A stretch of DNA of 64,000 bases. Source: UBA3951 sp050952125. Lineage in GTDB: Bacteria > Bacillota > Sulfobacillia > Fermentithermobacillales > Fermentithermobacillaceae. The notes beneath the pieces are model-generated. The model did no database searches. It worked only from the letters and a program-made list of their open reading frames with translations, and had not been told where the DNA came from. The position numbers were made by a program, and so were the translations under genes. Location: contig JBMNKK010000004.1 in assembly GCA_050952125.1 (NCBI GenBank), positions 372,001 to 436,000 of the forward strand, in the 5' to 3' direction. Below, piece by piece: positions 16,672 to 24,275 of the stretch. Every line of letters begins with the position of its first letter. Position 1 is the first letter of the stretch.

Positions 16672-16972
16672 CCGAAAGCCATGACGGAGAGAAAGATATC
16701 CCGATTCGGCATTACCTTTAGATATGATTCGAGGGTAAGCCAGAGAGTCTGCGGGTGGTGCGAGCAGACGCCGATAAGGATATGCAAATACACTCCTGAG
16801 CAGATTTCCTGAAAAGCTTGGGCCAAGTAGGGGAATACGGCCGCCCCCGTTAGAGGGCTAGAGTTGTCGGACTCGAAGAGGCGGTGAAAACTCACCGCAA
16901 CTAGGGTGGTACCGCGGAAGTTAGCCATCTTTCGTCCCTAGGCAAGATGCCTTGCCTAGGGACTTAGTTTTT
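16672..16972 (+). promoter_or_regulatory. T-box riboswitch, tyrosine (UAC) specifier
   Basis: All main parts are visible. The stem I distal region has the AG bulge agagagtctg (16742-16751) and the ggtggtgcgagcagac loop. The specifier loop has aaTACactcctgagc with codon UAC at 16789-16791 in the canonical place before the CUGAG element. The antiterminator carries agggtggtaccgcgg (16903-16917); its UGGU bulge (16907-16910) pairs with 3' ACCA, fitting the A discriminator of tRNA-Tyr. A terminator follows (13-base stem 16934-16946 / 16951-16963, then U-rich). Uncharged tRNA-Tyr should therefore switch on the lyase gene 76 bases downstream. Confidence 0.93.
16934..16972 (+). terminator. Intrinsic terminator of the T-box
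   Basis: gtccctaggcaag and cttgcctagggac form a perfect 13-base stem with a 4-base loop, followed by ttagttttt. It competes with the T-box antiterminator just upstream. Confidence 0.9.
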
Positions 16973-17048
16973 CCCTGCCCAATAGGCAAAGCGTCTTCAC
17001 CTCCGACACGAGAGCAAATCCAGAGTACATGAGGAGGAAGAAGCCACA

Positions 17049-18497
17049 ATGGAGACGATAAGGTTTTGGGTCGGTGAACAGGTACCGCTAGAGATGCACA
17101 AAGCACGTATGGTTCAGAAGGTCAGGCTGCTGGCGGTCGAGCAAAGGCAGAAGGCAATGCGCGATGCAGGTCACAATACGTTCCTGCTCAAGAACAAGGA
17201 CGTGTTCCTGGACATGCTAACCGACAGCGGCGTAAACGCCATGAGCGAGAGGCAGTACGCGGCAATGATGTTGGCCGATGACAGCTATGCAGGATCTGAA
17301 TCCTTTTTTAGGCTTGAGAAAGCCGTGGGCGATATGTTCGGCACAAAGCACTTTCTACCGGCGCATCAGGGGCGCGCCTGTGAGAACATAATAGCTCGCA
17401 CACTTGTGGCTCCGGGGTCCACAGCCCTCATGAACTACCACTTCACCACTACAAAAGCCCTGATAACGAGCGTGGGAGGTACAGTTGAGGAACTGGTGTC
17501 CAATGAGGGGCGCAAGGTACAGAGTACCTGTGACTTCAAAGGCGACATCGATATCGAGAAGCTCGAAGAGTCGATCACCCGTCTGGGAAGGGCCAAGATC
17601 TCCTTCGTCCGGATCGAGGCAGGCACTAACCTGATAGGAGGCCAGCCGGTCTCCATGGGCAACATGAGGGAAGTCTCGCGTATATGTCGGGAGTCCGGTA
17701 TCCCGCTTGTCTTTGATGCCAGCCTTCTGGCCGACAACCTGTACTTTATCAAGACTCGCGACAGGGAGTTCCAAGACACCGATATCCGCGATATAACCCT
17801 TGAGATGGGGCGGCTCTTTGATGTCATCTACTTCTCGGCGCGGAAACTGGGGTGTGCCAGAGGCGGAGGTATATGCACGTCGGATGATGAGCTGTTCGCG
17901 AAAATGCGAGCGTTGATACCGCTGTTCGAGGGTTTCATCACGTACGGCGGAATGTCAGTGAGAGAGATGGAAGCAATCGCCGTCGGCCTTGAAGAGACAA
18001 TGGACCTAGACGTGATTTCGCAGACTCCCATATTCGTCGAGGCGCTATCCAACGAACTGCAAAAGCACGGGGTTCCGGTGGTCCTGCCCCCGGGAGGGCT
18101 AGGATGCCACATAGATGCCTCGCGGTTCTGCTCGCATATCCCCCAGGATATGTACCCGGCAGGTGCACTCGCCTCGGCGATATTCATCGCGAGCGGAATC
18201 CGAAGCATGGAACGCGGGACGATGTCGGAACAGCGCAATCCCGACGGCAGCGAGCATCTGGCAGAAATGGAACTCGTGAGACTAGCAGTCCCCAAGCGCG
18301 TGTTCACGCTCTCGCATATGAGGTACGCCGCTGATAGGATCGCGTGGCTCTACGAGAACCGCGATGCCATAGGAGGGCTTAGGTTTACAGACGAGCCGCC
18401 CGTACTGCGCTTCTTCTTTGGACGTCTAGAGGAGGACGGAAGCTGGACAGAAGAACTCGTGAAGCGTTTCCGCCACGACTTCGGCGACAGCTTGTAG
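17049..18497 (+). CDS. Tyrosine phenol-lyase/tryptophanase family beta-eliminating lyase
   Basis: A PLP enzyme of 482 residues. Family residues, compared from memory with Citrobacter TPL: Tyr in YAGS (80), Arg in HQGR (109), Asp in FDAS (223), the PLP Lys in SARK (266) and Arg in the late RLAVPKR. Two residues that separate TPL from tryptophanase are TPL-like: Thr in FTTT (133-135; Asp in tryptophanase) and Arg389 in RSMERG. However, the Arg that normally contacts the PLP ring oxygen (TPL Arg217) appears to be Leu226, and the residue after the PLP Lys is Leu and not Asp. So this is a diverged member: TPL (tyrosine = phenol + pyruvate + ammonia) is the best guess. A gaggaggaag site precedes the ATG, and a tyrosine T-box controls it. 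Confidence 0.82.
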   Translation: METIRFWVGEQVPLEMHKARMVQKVRLLAVEQRQKAMRDAGHNTFLLKNKDVFLDMLTDSGVNAMSERQYAAMMLADDSYAGSESFFRLEKAVGDMFGTKHFLPAHQGRACENIIARTLVAPGSTALMNYHFTTTKALITSVGGTVEELVSNEGRKVQSTCDFKGDIDIEKLEESITRLGRAKISFVRIEAGTNLIGGQPVSMGNMREVSRICRESGIPLVFDASLLADNLYFIKTRDREFQDTDIRDITLEMGRLFDVIYFSARKLGCARGGGICTSDDELFAKMRALIPLFEGFITYGGMSVREMEAIAVGLEETMDLDVISQTPIFVEALSNELQKHGVPVVLPPGGLGCHIDASRFCSHIPQDMYPAGALASAIFIASGIRSMERGTMSEQRNPDGSEHLAEMELVRLAVPKRVFTLSHMRYAADRIAWLYENRDAIGGLRFTDEPPVLRFFFGRLEEDGSWTEELVKRFRHDFGDSL

Positions 18498-18526
18498 GCG
18501 CCGCGCAGTCCGACAGCAGAAACACA

Positions 18527-18560
18527 GGACAGCCGCCATACAAAGGCGGCTGTCCTTCTT
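18527..18560 (+). terminator. Intrinsic terminator after the lyase gene
   Basis: ggacagccgcc (18527-18537) and ggcggctgtcc (18545-18555) form an 11-base stem with a 7-base loop, followed by ttctt. The following ~280 bases up to the next gene show no other feature I can support. Confidence 0.8.
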
Positions 18561-18841
18561 CGAGTAGCGCTCTCGTAACGCATCAAGCCTCAATACCGTA
18601 TGTGCAGCAGTGTCGGATCTCAGCCGTTAGTCCCTGTAATGTCTCGACGGAGGGCAACCCTTACATCGTTTTTCATGCTACCTCCTCTCAGCGATCACTA
18701 TCGTACAATAGTTCGCTCTAGATTGCAGCTTGAGATGACAGAAGCCGGGCACGTGGTGTGAGTCTCAGCGCTGCATAGACGGAACGTTTCCATGAGCAGG
18801 ACGTCATACAAGATGTAGCTCTAGTTCGGAGGTGTTATTGT

Positions 18842-19285
18842 TTGCGGAGACTGCTCACGAAGGCAATCCCTCTATGCCTGGTCATCTTTAGCCTGGCCTT
18901 GGCTGCATGTTCAAGCTCGGGCGGCTTCGAGACATATGCGGCACTCATCGGGATGACCAAAACGGAAATCGCCGACAGGCTGAAAGATGAACCAACGTCC
19001 ATAGATGAGGGAGGTCTCGCCTTCTCCAAGTCCGGCATCAGGGCCTGGTTTGACGAGAACGGCAAGGCCGTGGATATTTACATCGATAGCAAGAGTGTGG
19101 ATTTCCAGGGTGCTAAGGTCGGCGGTACATTCGAGTCCTTCAAGAAGGCATTTGGCGCGCCGGTCAAAGAGGATACTGAATCGGCCTATGCCGTTTTCGC
19201 CCACGAGGGACTGTTTCTAGACGTCAACTACGACTCCAAGACCTCAACGGTAGTAGCCGTGCATATCCTAAAGGAGTTCCATTAA
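18842..19285 (+). CDS. Small lipoprotein, unknown function
   Basis: Starts at TTG (18842), 7 bases after GGAGGTG. A lipoprotein signal peptide ends in the lipobox LALAAC. The mature part of about 125 residues alternates predicted strands and includes GMTKTEIADRL, the kind of short motif seen in small-protein-A/BamE-like folds. That likeness is weak and no function is claimed. Single gene with its own terminator. Confidence 0.65.
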   Translation: MRRLLTKAIPLCLVIFSLALAACSSSGGFETYAALIGMTKTEIADRLKDEPTSIDEGGLAFSKSGIRAWFDENGKAVDIYIDSKSVDFQGAKVGGTFESFKKAFGAPVKEDTESAYAVFAHEGLFLDVNYDSKTSTVVAVHILKEFH

Positions 19286-19319
19286 GAACAGCACTCGGCT
19301 CCCTTATGTGTCAGCAGGT

Positions 19320-19351
19320 ACCGCCCAGATGGCTATCTGGGCGGTTTTGTT
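19320..19351 (+). terminator. Intrinsic terminator after the small lipoprotein gene
   Basis: accgcccagat (19320-19330) and atctgggcggt (19335-19345) form a perfect 11-base stem with loop ggct, followed by tttgtt. Confidence 0.85.
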
Positions 19352-19352
19352 G

Positions 19353-19379
19353 CCCTTACAGTTGATGCCTCGGCTTCGC
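19353..19379. repeat. 27-base direct repeat, left copy, flanking the second methyltransferase
   Basis: cccttacagttg followed by atgcctcggcttcgc. It matches the copy at 20272-20298 in 25 of 27 positions. The two copies bracket the methyltransferase with a damaged N-terminus. Confidence 0.7.
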
Positions 19380-19542
19380 ACAGTGATTCTCAACTTCAGG
19401 CAGGACTTCCCAAACCGCGCCAAAAATCCTTGATGTGCTTGATGCATGGTTCGGCTCCTGAGACTTCTACAATCGCTACGGCGAGAGAGAATGGCAGAGG
19501 CTAGATGTCGATGCTTACAGCCGGATAGCGTTTACACTGCAC

Positions 19543-20265
19543 ATGGACTTCATCAAACCTCACCTTCATGAGAACATCAGGATACTTGACGCCGGGTGCG
19601 GCGCCGGCCGCTATTCGGTCGAGTTCGCTCGTATGGGATCCAATGTCACTCTGCTCGATATATCAGACGAGCAGCTGAGGATAGCCAAGAGCAAACTGGC
19701 TGAAAGGAACCTGGAGAGGCAGGTGTCCGGCTACATCCAGGGCGACATCAGGGATCTGTCCATGTTCCCTGATCAGCATTTCGATGTTGTCGTCTGCTAC
19801 GGTGCGCCACTGTCTTATGTCCTAGAAGGCCGTGAAACAGCAGTTTCCGAGTTCCATCGGGTGCTAAAGCAGGGCGGCGTCCTCGCGGTGAGCGTCAGCA
19901 GCAGGTGGGGCGTGTTTAGGAGCTTCCTCGGGTGGAACATACAAGGCTTTTTCAATAGACCGGAGTACTGGTACATAGATAGCATCATCACTACCGGCGA
20001 CTTGCCGAAACATGAACAGGTTGAGCACCCGCCCAGGCACTTCTTCGAGGCAGCCGAGTTGAGAGAACTGATAGAGTCGGCTTCGTTTAGAGATGTCAGC
20101 CTTGGCTCAGGTCCCTGCATACTTTTCGGATGCCGCCAGCAAGCGAACGAAATCTGCAAAGACGAGACGGCTTACAGAACGCTCTTGGACATTGAGCTTC
20201 GCGCTTACCAGAAGCCAGGCATGGCTGATAGCGGGGAGTTCCTGATGGCGAAGGGCAGGACATAG
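19543..20265 (+). CDS. Class I SAM-dependent methyltransferase, N-terminus probably truncated
   Basis: From the ATG at 19543 the protein has motif I ILDAGCGAGRYS, acidic VTLLDIS and motif IV-like FDVVVCYGAPLSYV, enough for the SAM-binding core (240 residues). However, the same frame continues coding-like upstream to 19462 (DFYNRYGEREWQRLD), matching the start of the paralogue at 15793. A TGA at 19459-19461 stops it before any start codon. No ribosome binding site precedes 19543. It may be a recent pseudogene or a shortened protein. Flanked by 27-base direct repeats. Confidence 0.6.
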   Translation: MDFIKPHLHENIRILDAGCGAGRYSVEFARMGSNVTLLDISDEQLRIAKSKLAERNLERQVSGYIQGDIRDLSMFPDQHFDVVVCYGAPLSYVLEGRETAVSEFHRVLKQGGVLAVSVSSRWGVFRSFLGWNIQGFFNRPEYWYIDSIITTGDLPKHEQVEHPPRHFFEAAELRELIESASFRDVSLGSGPCILFGCRQQANEICKDETAYRTLLDIELRAYQKPGMADSGEFLMAKGRT

Positions 20266-20271
20266 AGCCGC

Positions 20272-20298
20272 CCCTTACAGTTGCTGCCTTGGCTTCGC
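20272..20298. repeat. 27-base direct repeat, right copy
   Basis: cccttacagttg followed by ctgccttggcttcgc; differs at two positions from the left copy at 19353-19379. It begins 7 bases after the methyltransferase stop codon. Confidence 0.7.
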
Positions 20299-20344
20299 GC
20301 CCCGTAGGTGTGACTCGTCATTCAGAAATTGTCCGATCGTAGTA

Positions 20345-20467
20345 TCAACGTTCCCTGCCATAATACGGAGCCCAAGCCACGCAACCAGCCAGGTCATTGC
20401 ATCCCTTGCAGTCCGTTTCGTAAGCTCTGCAATCCTTTAAGCAGCAGACACCGCACCTTGCGAGCAT
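20345..20467 (-). pseudogene. Cysteine-rich DUF3795-like fragment
   Basis: A 40-residue reading frame with ARCGVCC, CRAYETDCKGC and GCVAWAPYYG resembles the start of DUF3795-type small cysteine-rich proteins. Those normally continue with a second cysteine block (CPIYxCC, CxxCxxxPC); here the frame ends at GRER and no matching continuation is visible in the other frames. Probably a remnant, though a very short functional protein is possible. It lies immediately downstream of the tRNA-Leu gene on the same strand. Confidence 0.4.
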
Positions 20468-20495
20468 GATACACTCCCGCGTTTTGTACAACATC

Positions 20496-20583
20496 TGGTG
20501 CCGGAGGCGGGATTTGAACCCGCACGGGCCTTCCGACCCAAGGGATTTTAAGTCCCCATTGTCTGCCATTCCAACACTCCGGC
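20496..20583 (-). tRNA. tRNA-Leu (anticodon TAA)
   Basis: Minus strand gives a 7-base acceptor stem gccggag/ctccggc, long variable arm of a class II tRNA, anticodon loop acttaaaatc with TAA, T-loop ggttcaaatcc and an encoded ACCA end. 88 bases. Confidence 0.95.
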
Positions 20584-20605
20584 ACTAACTGCGGTGGCAC
20601 AAAAC

Positions 20606-20631
20606 ATTATACCAGGCGTAACCGCCTGGTA
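20606..20631 (-). promoter_or_regulatory. tRNA-Leu promoter overlapping a hairpin
   Basis: A consensus TATAAT on the minus strand (20606-20611) preceded by TGG (extended -10) lies 22 bases upstream of the tRNA. It overlaps a 9-base inverted repeat (taccaggcg/cgcctggta, 20610-20631) that could end transcription of the S1 protein gene upstream. Confidence 0.5.
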
Positions 20632-20716
20632 GTAGTGTCGCGGTGTTACGTGGTCTACTGCGGGAACCGCATACTTGCTGGCCACCAAAACAAAACAGAG
20701 CGCTTGCCGCGCCTCG

Positions 20717-21109
20717 TCACGAACCTCTGGGTGATCCCCGTCCGCCCCGCTTGGAGTCGGTATTCTTCTTGAGGTCCGCCAGTCTCTCGTCGCTTTCCTT
20801 CATGAAACGAGCGAGCCTATCTTCAAAGTTGGCTCTGCTCCTTCGGAAGTCGCTGGCGCTTCTGGGTCGATAGGTGGGGCTCGCCTGCTTGATTGAAAGC
20901 CCTATCTTGCCCGATGGGTCAACCGACAGCACTTTGACTTTGACTGTGTCGTTCTTCTTGACGTAATCGTTGATGTCCTTAACGTAAGCGTCTGCGATCT
21001 CTGAGATGTGTACCAGACCGGTCTTGCCATCCGGGAGGCTCACAAAAGCACCGAAATTCGTTATCCCAGTTACAACTCCCTCAATGATCGCTCCGACCTC
21101 GAGCGCCAT
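20717..21109 (-). CDS. yabR: S1 RNA-binding domain protein (YabR/general stress protein 13-like)
   Basis: Residues 1-75 are one S1 OB-fold: VGAIIEGVVTGITNFGAFVSL, then GLVHISEIAD and GKIGLSIKQA. A basic, Ser/Arg-rich tail follows, as in YabR/CvfD, which associates with ribosomes and RNA. Length (130) is normal. It is read away from yabP and the tRNA-Leu lies downstream on the same strand. In B. subtilis yabR sits beside divIC; here a small group of genes lies between them. Confidence 0.85.
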   Translation of the reverse strand: MALEVGAIIEGVVTGITNFGAFVSLPDGKTGLVHISEIADAYVKDINDYVKKNDTVKVKVLSVDPSGKIGLSIKQASPTYRPRSASDFRRSRANFEDRLARFMKESDERLADLKKNTDSKRGGRGSPRGS

Positions 21110-21271
21110 ACCTCCGACATTCCTCCTGCGTTTTGTTTACATGCCAGGCAAAGCTCATTATAGGTTATGCCGATTTTGGGTGTCAAGAAACAACAATTGC
21201 CCAGAAAAGGCATATCTACTGGGTTTTCGCATATCTATCCTCTGTGATCTCGCTACAGGGGGGATTCCACA

Positions 21272-21565
21272 GTGGACGAGTTTGATATGGGTGAACGAGC
21301 TCACCGGATCGAGATCCTCCAACGGGAGCAGGTCAGGATTCAGGGGATCATCCACGTCGAGAGTTTTGACGAGCGCCAAGTCGTGATCGAAACCGATCTA
21401 GGCATGATCACCATGATCGGCGAGGAATTCCACATAACCAGTCTCGACCTGGATAAAGGAATCATGGTGCTGGAAGGCGCCTTCACCGGTCTTGAGTACT
21501 CCGGCTTGGATAGGGCGAGGAACAGGCAGAAAGACAAAGGGCTGCTGCAGAGGCTCTTCCGCTAG
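21272..21565 (+). CDS. yabP: Sporulation protein YabP
   Basis: 97 residues with HRIEILQREQVRIQGIIHVESFD, then ETDLGMITMIGEEFHI and GFTGLEYS-like strands: a YabP/YqfC-family protein needed during spore formation, in the mother-cell compartment from B. subtilis knowledge. The start is GTG (21272) after ggggggattcc. yabQ follows 2 bases after the stop, the conserved yabP-yabQ pair. Confidence 0.85.
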   Translation: MDEFDMGERAHRIEILQREQVRIQGIIHVESFDERQVVIETDLGMITMIGEEFHITSLDLDKGIMVLEGAFTGLEYSGLDRARNRQKDKGLLQRLFR

Positions 21566-21567
21566 GC

Positions 21568-22029
21568 ATGCGCACTCCCGTAGACGTGCAGGTGTGGCGA
21601 CTCTCGGTCCTCTTCTTGGTCGGGGCCGTGAGCGATACCCTATTTCAGTCCTATCGAGCCTTCCGGGCGATCTTCCGCCCAAAGAGTTTTGGTTATCACC
21701 TGCTTGATGCCCTGGTAGCCCTCATTCTGCTGACCGGCCTTGGCGTCGTTGTTTTCATTGTAAACTGGGGTGAACTGCGCATTTACATTCCCATCTCAAT
21801 GGCATTCGGCGCCTTGTCTACCCACGGCCTAGTTGGCAACATTGTGTATCGCAGGTCGCTCCGCATCTTCGCCGGAACGAAGAGGGGCCTTGACTGGAGC
21901 CACAGGAAGGTAGTCGTCCCTACAAAAGAGGCCGTGGGACGATCTGCCAAGTGGGTAAAAGCCACTCTCTTCCCGCCCATTCCACCTCTCCCTCCGGCTC
22001 CGCCGGACTCGGATGAACCTCGATTGTGA
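21568..22029 (+). CDS. yabQ: Spore cortex biosynthesis protein YabQ
   Basis: 153 residues. Three to four hydrophobic helices (about 8-25, 45-70, 75-95) with the YabQ-type FRAIFRP...HLLDALVAL...NWGELRIYIP arrangement, and a Pro-rich tail. YabQ is a membrane protein required for cortex formation in spores. Directly follows yabP. It lacks longer extensions seen in some species. Confidence 0.82.
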   Translation: MRTPVDVQVWRLSVLFLVGAVSDTLFQSYRAFRAIFRPKSFGYHLLDALVALILLTGLGVVVFIVNWGELRIYIPISMAFGALSTHGLVGNIVYRRSLRIFAGTKRGLDWSHRKVVVPTKEAVGRSAKWVKATLFPPIPPLPPAPPDSDEPRL

Positions 22030-22132
22030 TTGACCAAGCCAGGTTCTTACGAATCCGGCTCTTCAAAGAAGGACTTTTCAGATCGATGTAGAAAGGGGTT
22101 GTACTAATTCTGTCCACAGATTGTGCATATTT

Positions 22133-22141
22133 TGTGGATAA
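22133..22141 (-). promoter_or_regulatory. Consensus DnaA box
   Basis: tgtggataa is the complement of TTATCCACA. A related tgtccacag lies 20 bases upstream (22111-22119). The pair sits just before the small HTH gene and divIC. Confidence 0.5.
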
Positions 22142-22156
22142 CTCAGGGGAAAACCT

Positions 22157-22393
22157 GTGCAAATCGAAATCAGAGGCGCCGAGCGGCTGAGTTTCCGCGA
22201 GCGGCAGGTCGTTGTGCTTAAGGAGACCGGTTACTCGGCTGAAGATATAGCGAAGAAGCTTGGCGTGAGTCAGGCAACAGTGGCCACCTTGTATAACCGG
22301 GCTAAGAACAAGGGTTACCAGGTGGTTATCGTGATTTCCGGAGATCCGCTGAACATCTTCGGCGGCGAGGAACCGGAGGAGGAGTCCCTATGA
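22157..22393 (+). CDS. Small HTH protein, sigma-70 region 4-like
   Basis: 78 residues; residues 12-55 form LSFRERQVVVLKETGYSAEDIAKKLGVSQATVATL, typical of sigma region 4 or LuxR-type helix-turn-helix. The end is acidic. The start is GTG at 22157 after ggggaaaa. Its stop overlaps the divIC start by 4 bases, so they are coexpressed. Could be a small regulator; no partner domain is present. Confidence 0.7.
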   Translation: MQIEIRGAERLSFRERQVVVLKETGYSAEDIAKKLGVSQATVATLYNRAKNKGYQVVIVISGDPLNIFGGEEPEEESL

Positions 22394-22719
22394 GAGACGC
22401 AGAGTTCGATCAGACGGATCGGAACAGCCGGCCTAGACGGCGCCTGGTTCCTTGGATAATGGGAGTCATGCTGTTTCTGGCAGTGGCCATCTCATTCTGC
22501 ATCAGACAGGCAGAGGTGATGGCGGCAGAAAGGCGCCTTGCGGAGTTGGAGAAAGAGATCCAATACTACGAAGCCATGAACGAGGCTCTGCTCGAGCAGG
22601 CGGAGACTCTGAGAAGCGATGAGTATATTGAGAAGACCGCGCGTGAAAAGCTCGGCCTCGTAAAGCCGGGTGAAGTACAATACATGCTCGTCATCAACGA
22701 AGAAGACACCGGAGAATAA
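22390..22719 (+). CDS. divIC: Septum formation initiator DivIC/FtsB-like
   Basis: 109 residues: a single transmembrane helix (about 20-40) after a basic N-terminus, then a coiled coil (AERRLAELEKEIQYYEAMNEALLEQ) and the C-terminal YIEKTAREKLGLVKPGE motif typical of DivIC/FtsB. DivIC joins FtsL and DivIB in the division complex. Position downstream of yabPQ matches B. subtilis. The spoIIE gene that often follows is absent here. Confidence 0.85.
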   Translation: MRDAEFDQTDRNSRPRRRLVPWIMGVMLFLAVAISFCIRQAEVMAAERRLAELEKEIQYYEAMNEALLEQAETLRSDEYIEKTAREKLGLVKPGEVQYMLVINEEDTGE

Positions 22720-22738
22720 CCTCTACCAATAAGAACGA

Positions 22739-22762
22739 CTGCCGTGCCTTTAGGCGCGGCAG
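22739..22762 (+). terminator. Terminator after divIC, overlapping the rqcP stop
   Basis: ctgccgtgcc and ggcgcggcag pair over 10 positions (one G-T) around ttta. The hairpin overlaps the stop codon of the convergent rqcP gene and is followed on the plus strand by ccgtcttctccctctt. Confidence 0.65.
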
Positions 22763-23034
22763 CCGTCTTCTCCCTCTTCAGCGCCTGCGATGATTTCGTA
22801 CATCTCGCCGGCGCTTTTTTTGTCGGCCGAATCGGCGGTCTTTAGGACCCTGAAAGAGATGACCCTCGAACCGAAGGTTACTTCAATGAGGTCGCCCACT
22901 TGAACATCGGCGGACGGCTTTGCGGTGCGCCCGTTTTTCTTCACATGGCCTCCCAAGCAAAGCTCCTGAGCCAGCGTTCTTCGTTTGATAACACGACTCA
23001 CCTTCAGGTACTTATCCAACCGCACTCTGCTCAC
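22750..23034 (-). CDS. rqcP: S4-domain ribosome quality control protein RqcP (YabO)
   Basis: 94 residues: S4 RNA-binding fold with VRLDKYLKVSRVIKRRTLAQELC, GGHVKKNGRTAKPS and VQVGDLIEV. RqcP helps RqcH add C-terminal alanine tails on stalled 50S subunits. The acidic tail is variable. In the conserved cluster with hup and mazG on the same strand. Confidence 0.88.
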   Translation of the reverse strand: MSRVRLDKYLKVSRVIKRRTLAQELCLGGHVKKNGRTAKPSADVQVGDLIEVTFGSRVISFRVLKTADSADKKSAGEMYEIIAGAEEGEDGCRA

Positions 23035-23089
23035 GCCTCTCCCTTTGGTACCGTAGAGAGCGCCCCTGTCTATGTATAAGGGCTCTTTG

Positions 23090-23377
23090 TTACTGCTTCT
23101 CTTCGCCCGTTACCGAACCACGAAGCCCGCGCCCTGGCCTGAACACCGGAACCTTGGAGGCAGGGATCTGAATCGGCTCGCCCGTCCTGGGGTTTCTACC
23201 CTCTCTGGCAGGCCTTTCTCTAGCCAGGAACGTTCCGAATCCAAGGATGGCTACTGTGTCACCCGTCCCCAGCGCTTCCTGAACCACATCGATAAAGGTG
23301 TTGACGAATCTCTCCGTATCCTTCTTGGTCATGTTGGCACGTTCGGCTACCTTCGAAATGAGTTCTGTCTTGTTCAA
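23090..23377 (-). CDS. hup: DNA-binding protein HU
   Basis: The TTG at 23377 is the start: AGGAGG lies 7-8 bases before it and HU begins at (M)NKTELI. The 95-residue protein has the HU dimer core (FVNTFIDVVQEALGTGDTVAILGFGTF), the DNA-grasping arm with ARxGRNPRTGEPIQIPA and the end KVPVFRPGRGLR. A short tail of ten residues follows the usual end. Nucleoid structuring. Confidence 0.92.
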   Translation of the reverse strand: MNKTELISKVAERANMTKKDTERFVNTFIDVVQEALGTGDTVAILGFGTFLARERPAREGRNPRTGEPIQIPASKVPVFRPGRGLRGSVTGEEKQ

Positions 23378-23441
23378 ATGTGACCCTCCTGATCGGTTGT
23401 CGGAAACCATCGGCCTCCTGATCCTCCGGTCATAGGGCTTC

Positions 23442-24275
23442 TCACTGCTCCCTTTCCTTAGCCTGCTCCCATAGGCTGTCGAGATATTCCAGACTCTGCT
23501 GGCTCATATCGATGCCCCTTCTCTGGACCTCGCCTTCTATCTGCCGAAATCTCCGAGAAAACTTCTCGATGGTCATTATGAGGGATGTCTCGGCATCAAC
23601 CCCCAGTTTACGGGCCAGATTGGTGACGGCGTAGAGGAGATCGCCGAGTTCCGCCTTTACCTCGCCTTCATCCCCCGACTTTCGTGCCTCCTGCAGTTCC
23701 TTCAGTTCCTCTTCTATCTTCCGGAATACCGGGTCAGGTGAATCCCAATCGAATCCTACTTCGGCAGCGAGGGCCTGCTGCTTCTGCGCCCTCATTAGCG
23801 CGGGAAGGCTCTTTTGGACTTCATCCATGAGAGAGTGGCCCTTGGCGTACCTGCCCGGCTCCTCTCTCTTTATCTGCTCCCAGCGCTCCCGAACTTCATC
23901 CGGAGTCTTCAAAGACTCATCGCCAAAAACGTGGGGATGGCGCCTTACCAGCTTAGCGGTTATCCCCGCCAGCACATCCTCAGGCTCAAAGTCTCCTCTC
24001 TCCTTGGCGATCTGGCAGTAAAGCCCGATTTCTAGAAGCAAGTCTCCCAATTCTTCTCTAAGTTTATTCGCATCTTTTTCCAGGACGGCGCCTACGACCT
24101 CATTGGCCTCTTCAAGGACGTAGGGAGTCAGGCTCTCATAGGTCTGCTCTTTGTCCCACGGGCAGCCGCCGTCTCCCCTAAGCGCCTCAATGACGGAGAG
24201 AAATCTCGACCATGCACTCTCGTTTCTGTCTTTGTCCGGCAAGTAGAAGTCCTCCCTACGCTTAAGTCTGTTCAC
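23442..24275 (-). CDS. mazG: Nucleoside triphosphate pyrophosphohydrolase MazG
   Basis: 277 residues with two MazG domains. The first has CPWDKEQTYESL, EEANEV (metal-binding EExxE type), LREELGDLLLEI and the FGD..KTPDEVRERWEQIK connector; the second has EELKELQ and KAELGDLLYAV. Full-length enzyme. It hydrolyses (d)NTPs and house-cleans damaged nucleotides. Its start overlaps the flippase gene stop by 4 bases. The N-terminal methylase part of B. subtilis YabN is absent. Confidence 0.9.
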   Translation of the reverse strand: MNRLKRREDFYLPDKDRNESAWSRFLSVIEALRGDGGCPWDKEQTYESLTPYVLEEANEVVGAVLEKDANKLREELGDLLLEIGLYCQIAKERGDFEPEDVLAGITAKLVRRHPHVFGDESLKTPDEVRERWEQIKREEPGRYAKGHSLMDEVQKSLPALMRAQKQQALAAEVGFDWDSPDPVFRKIEEELKELQEARKSGDEGEVKAELGDLLYAVTNLARKLGVDAETSLIMTIEKFSRRFRQIEGEVQRRGIDMSQQSLEYLDSLWEQAKEREQ

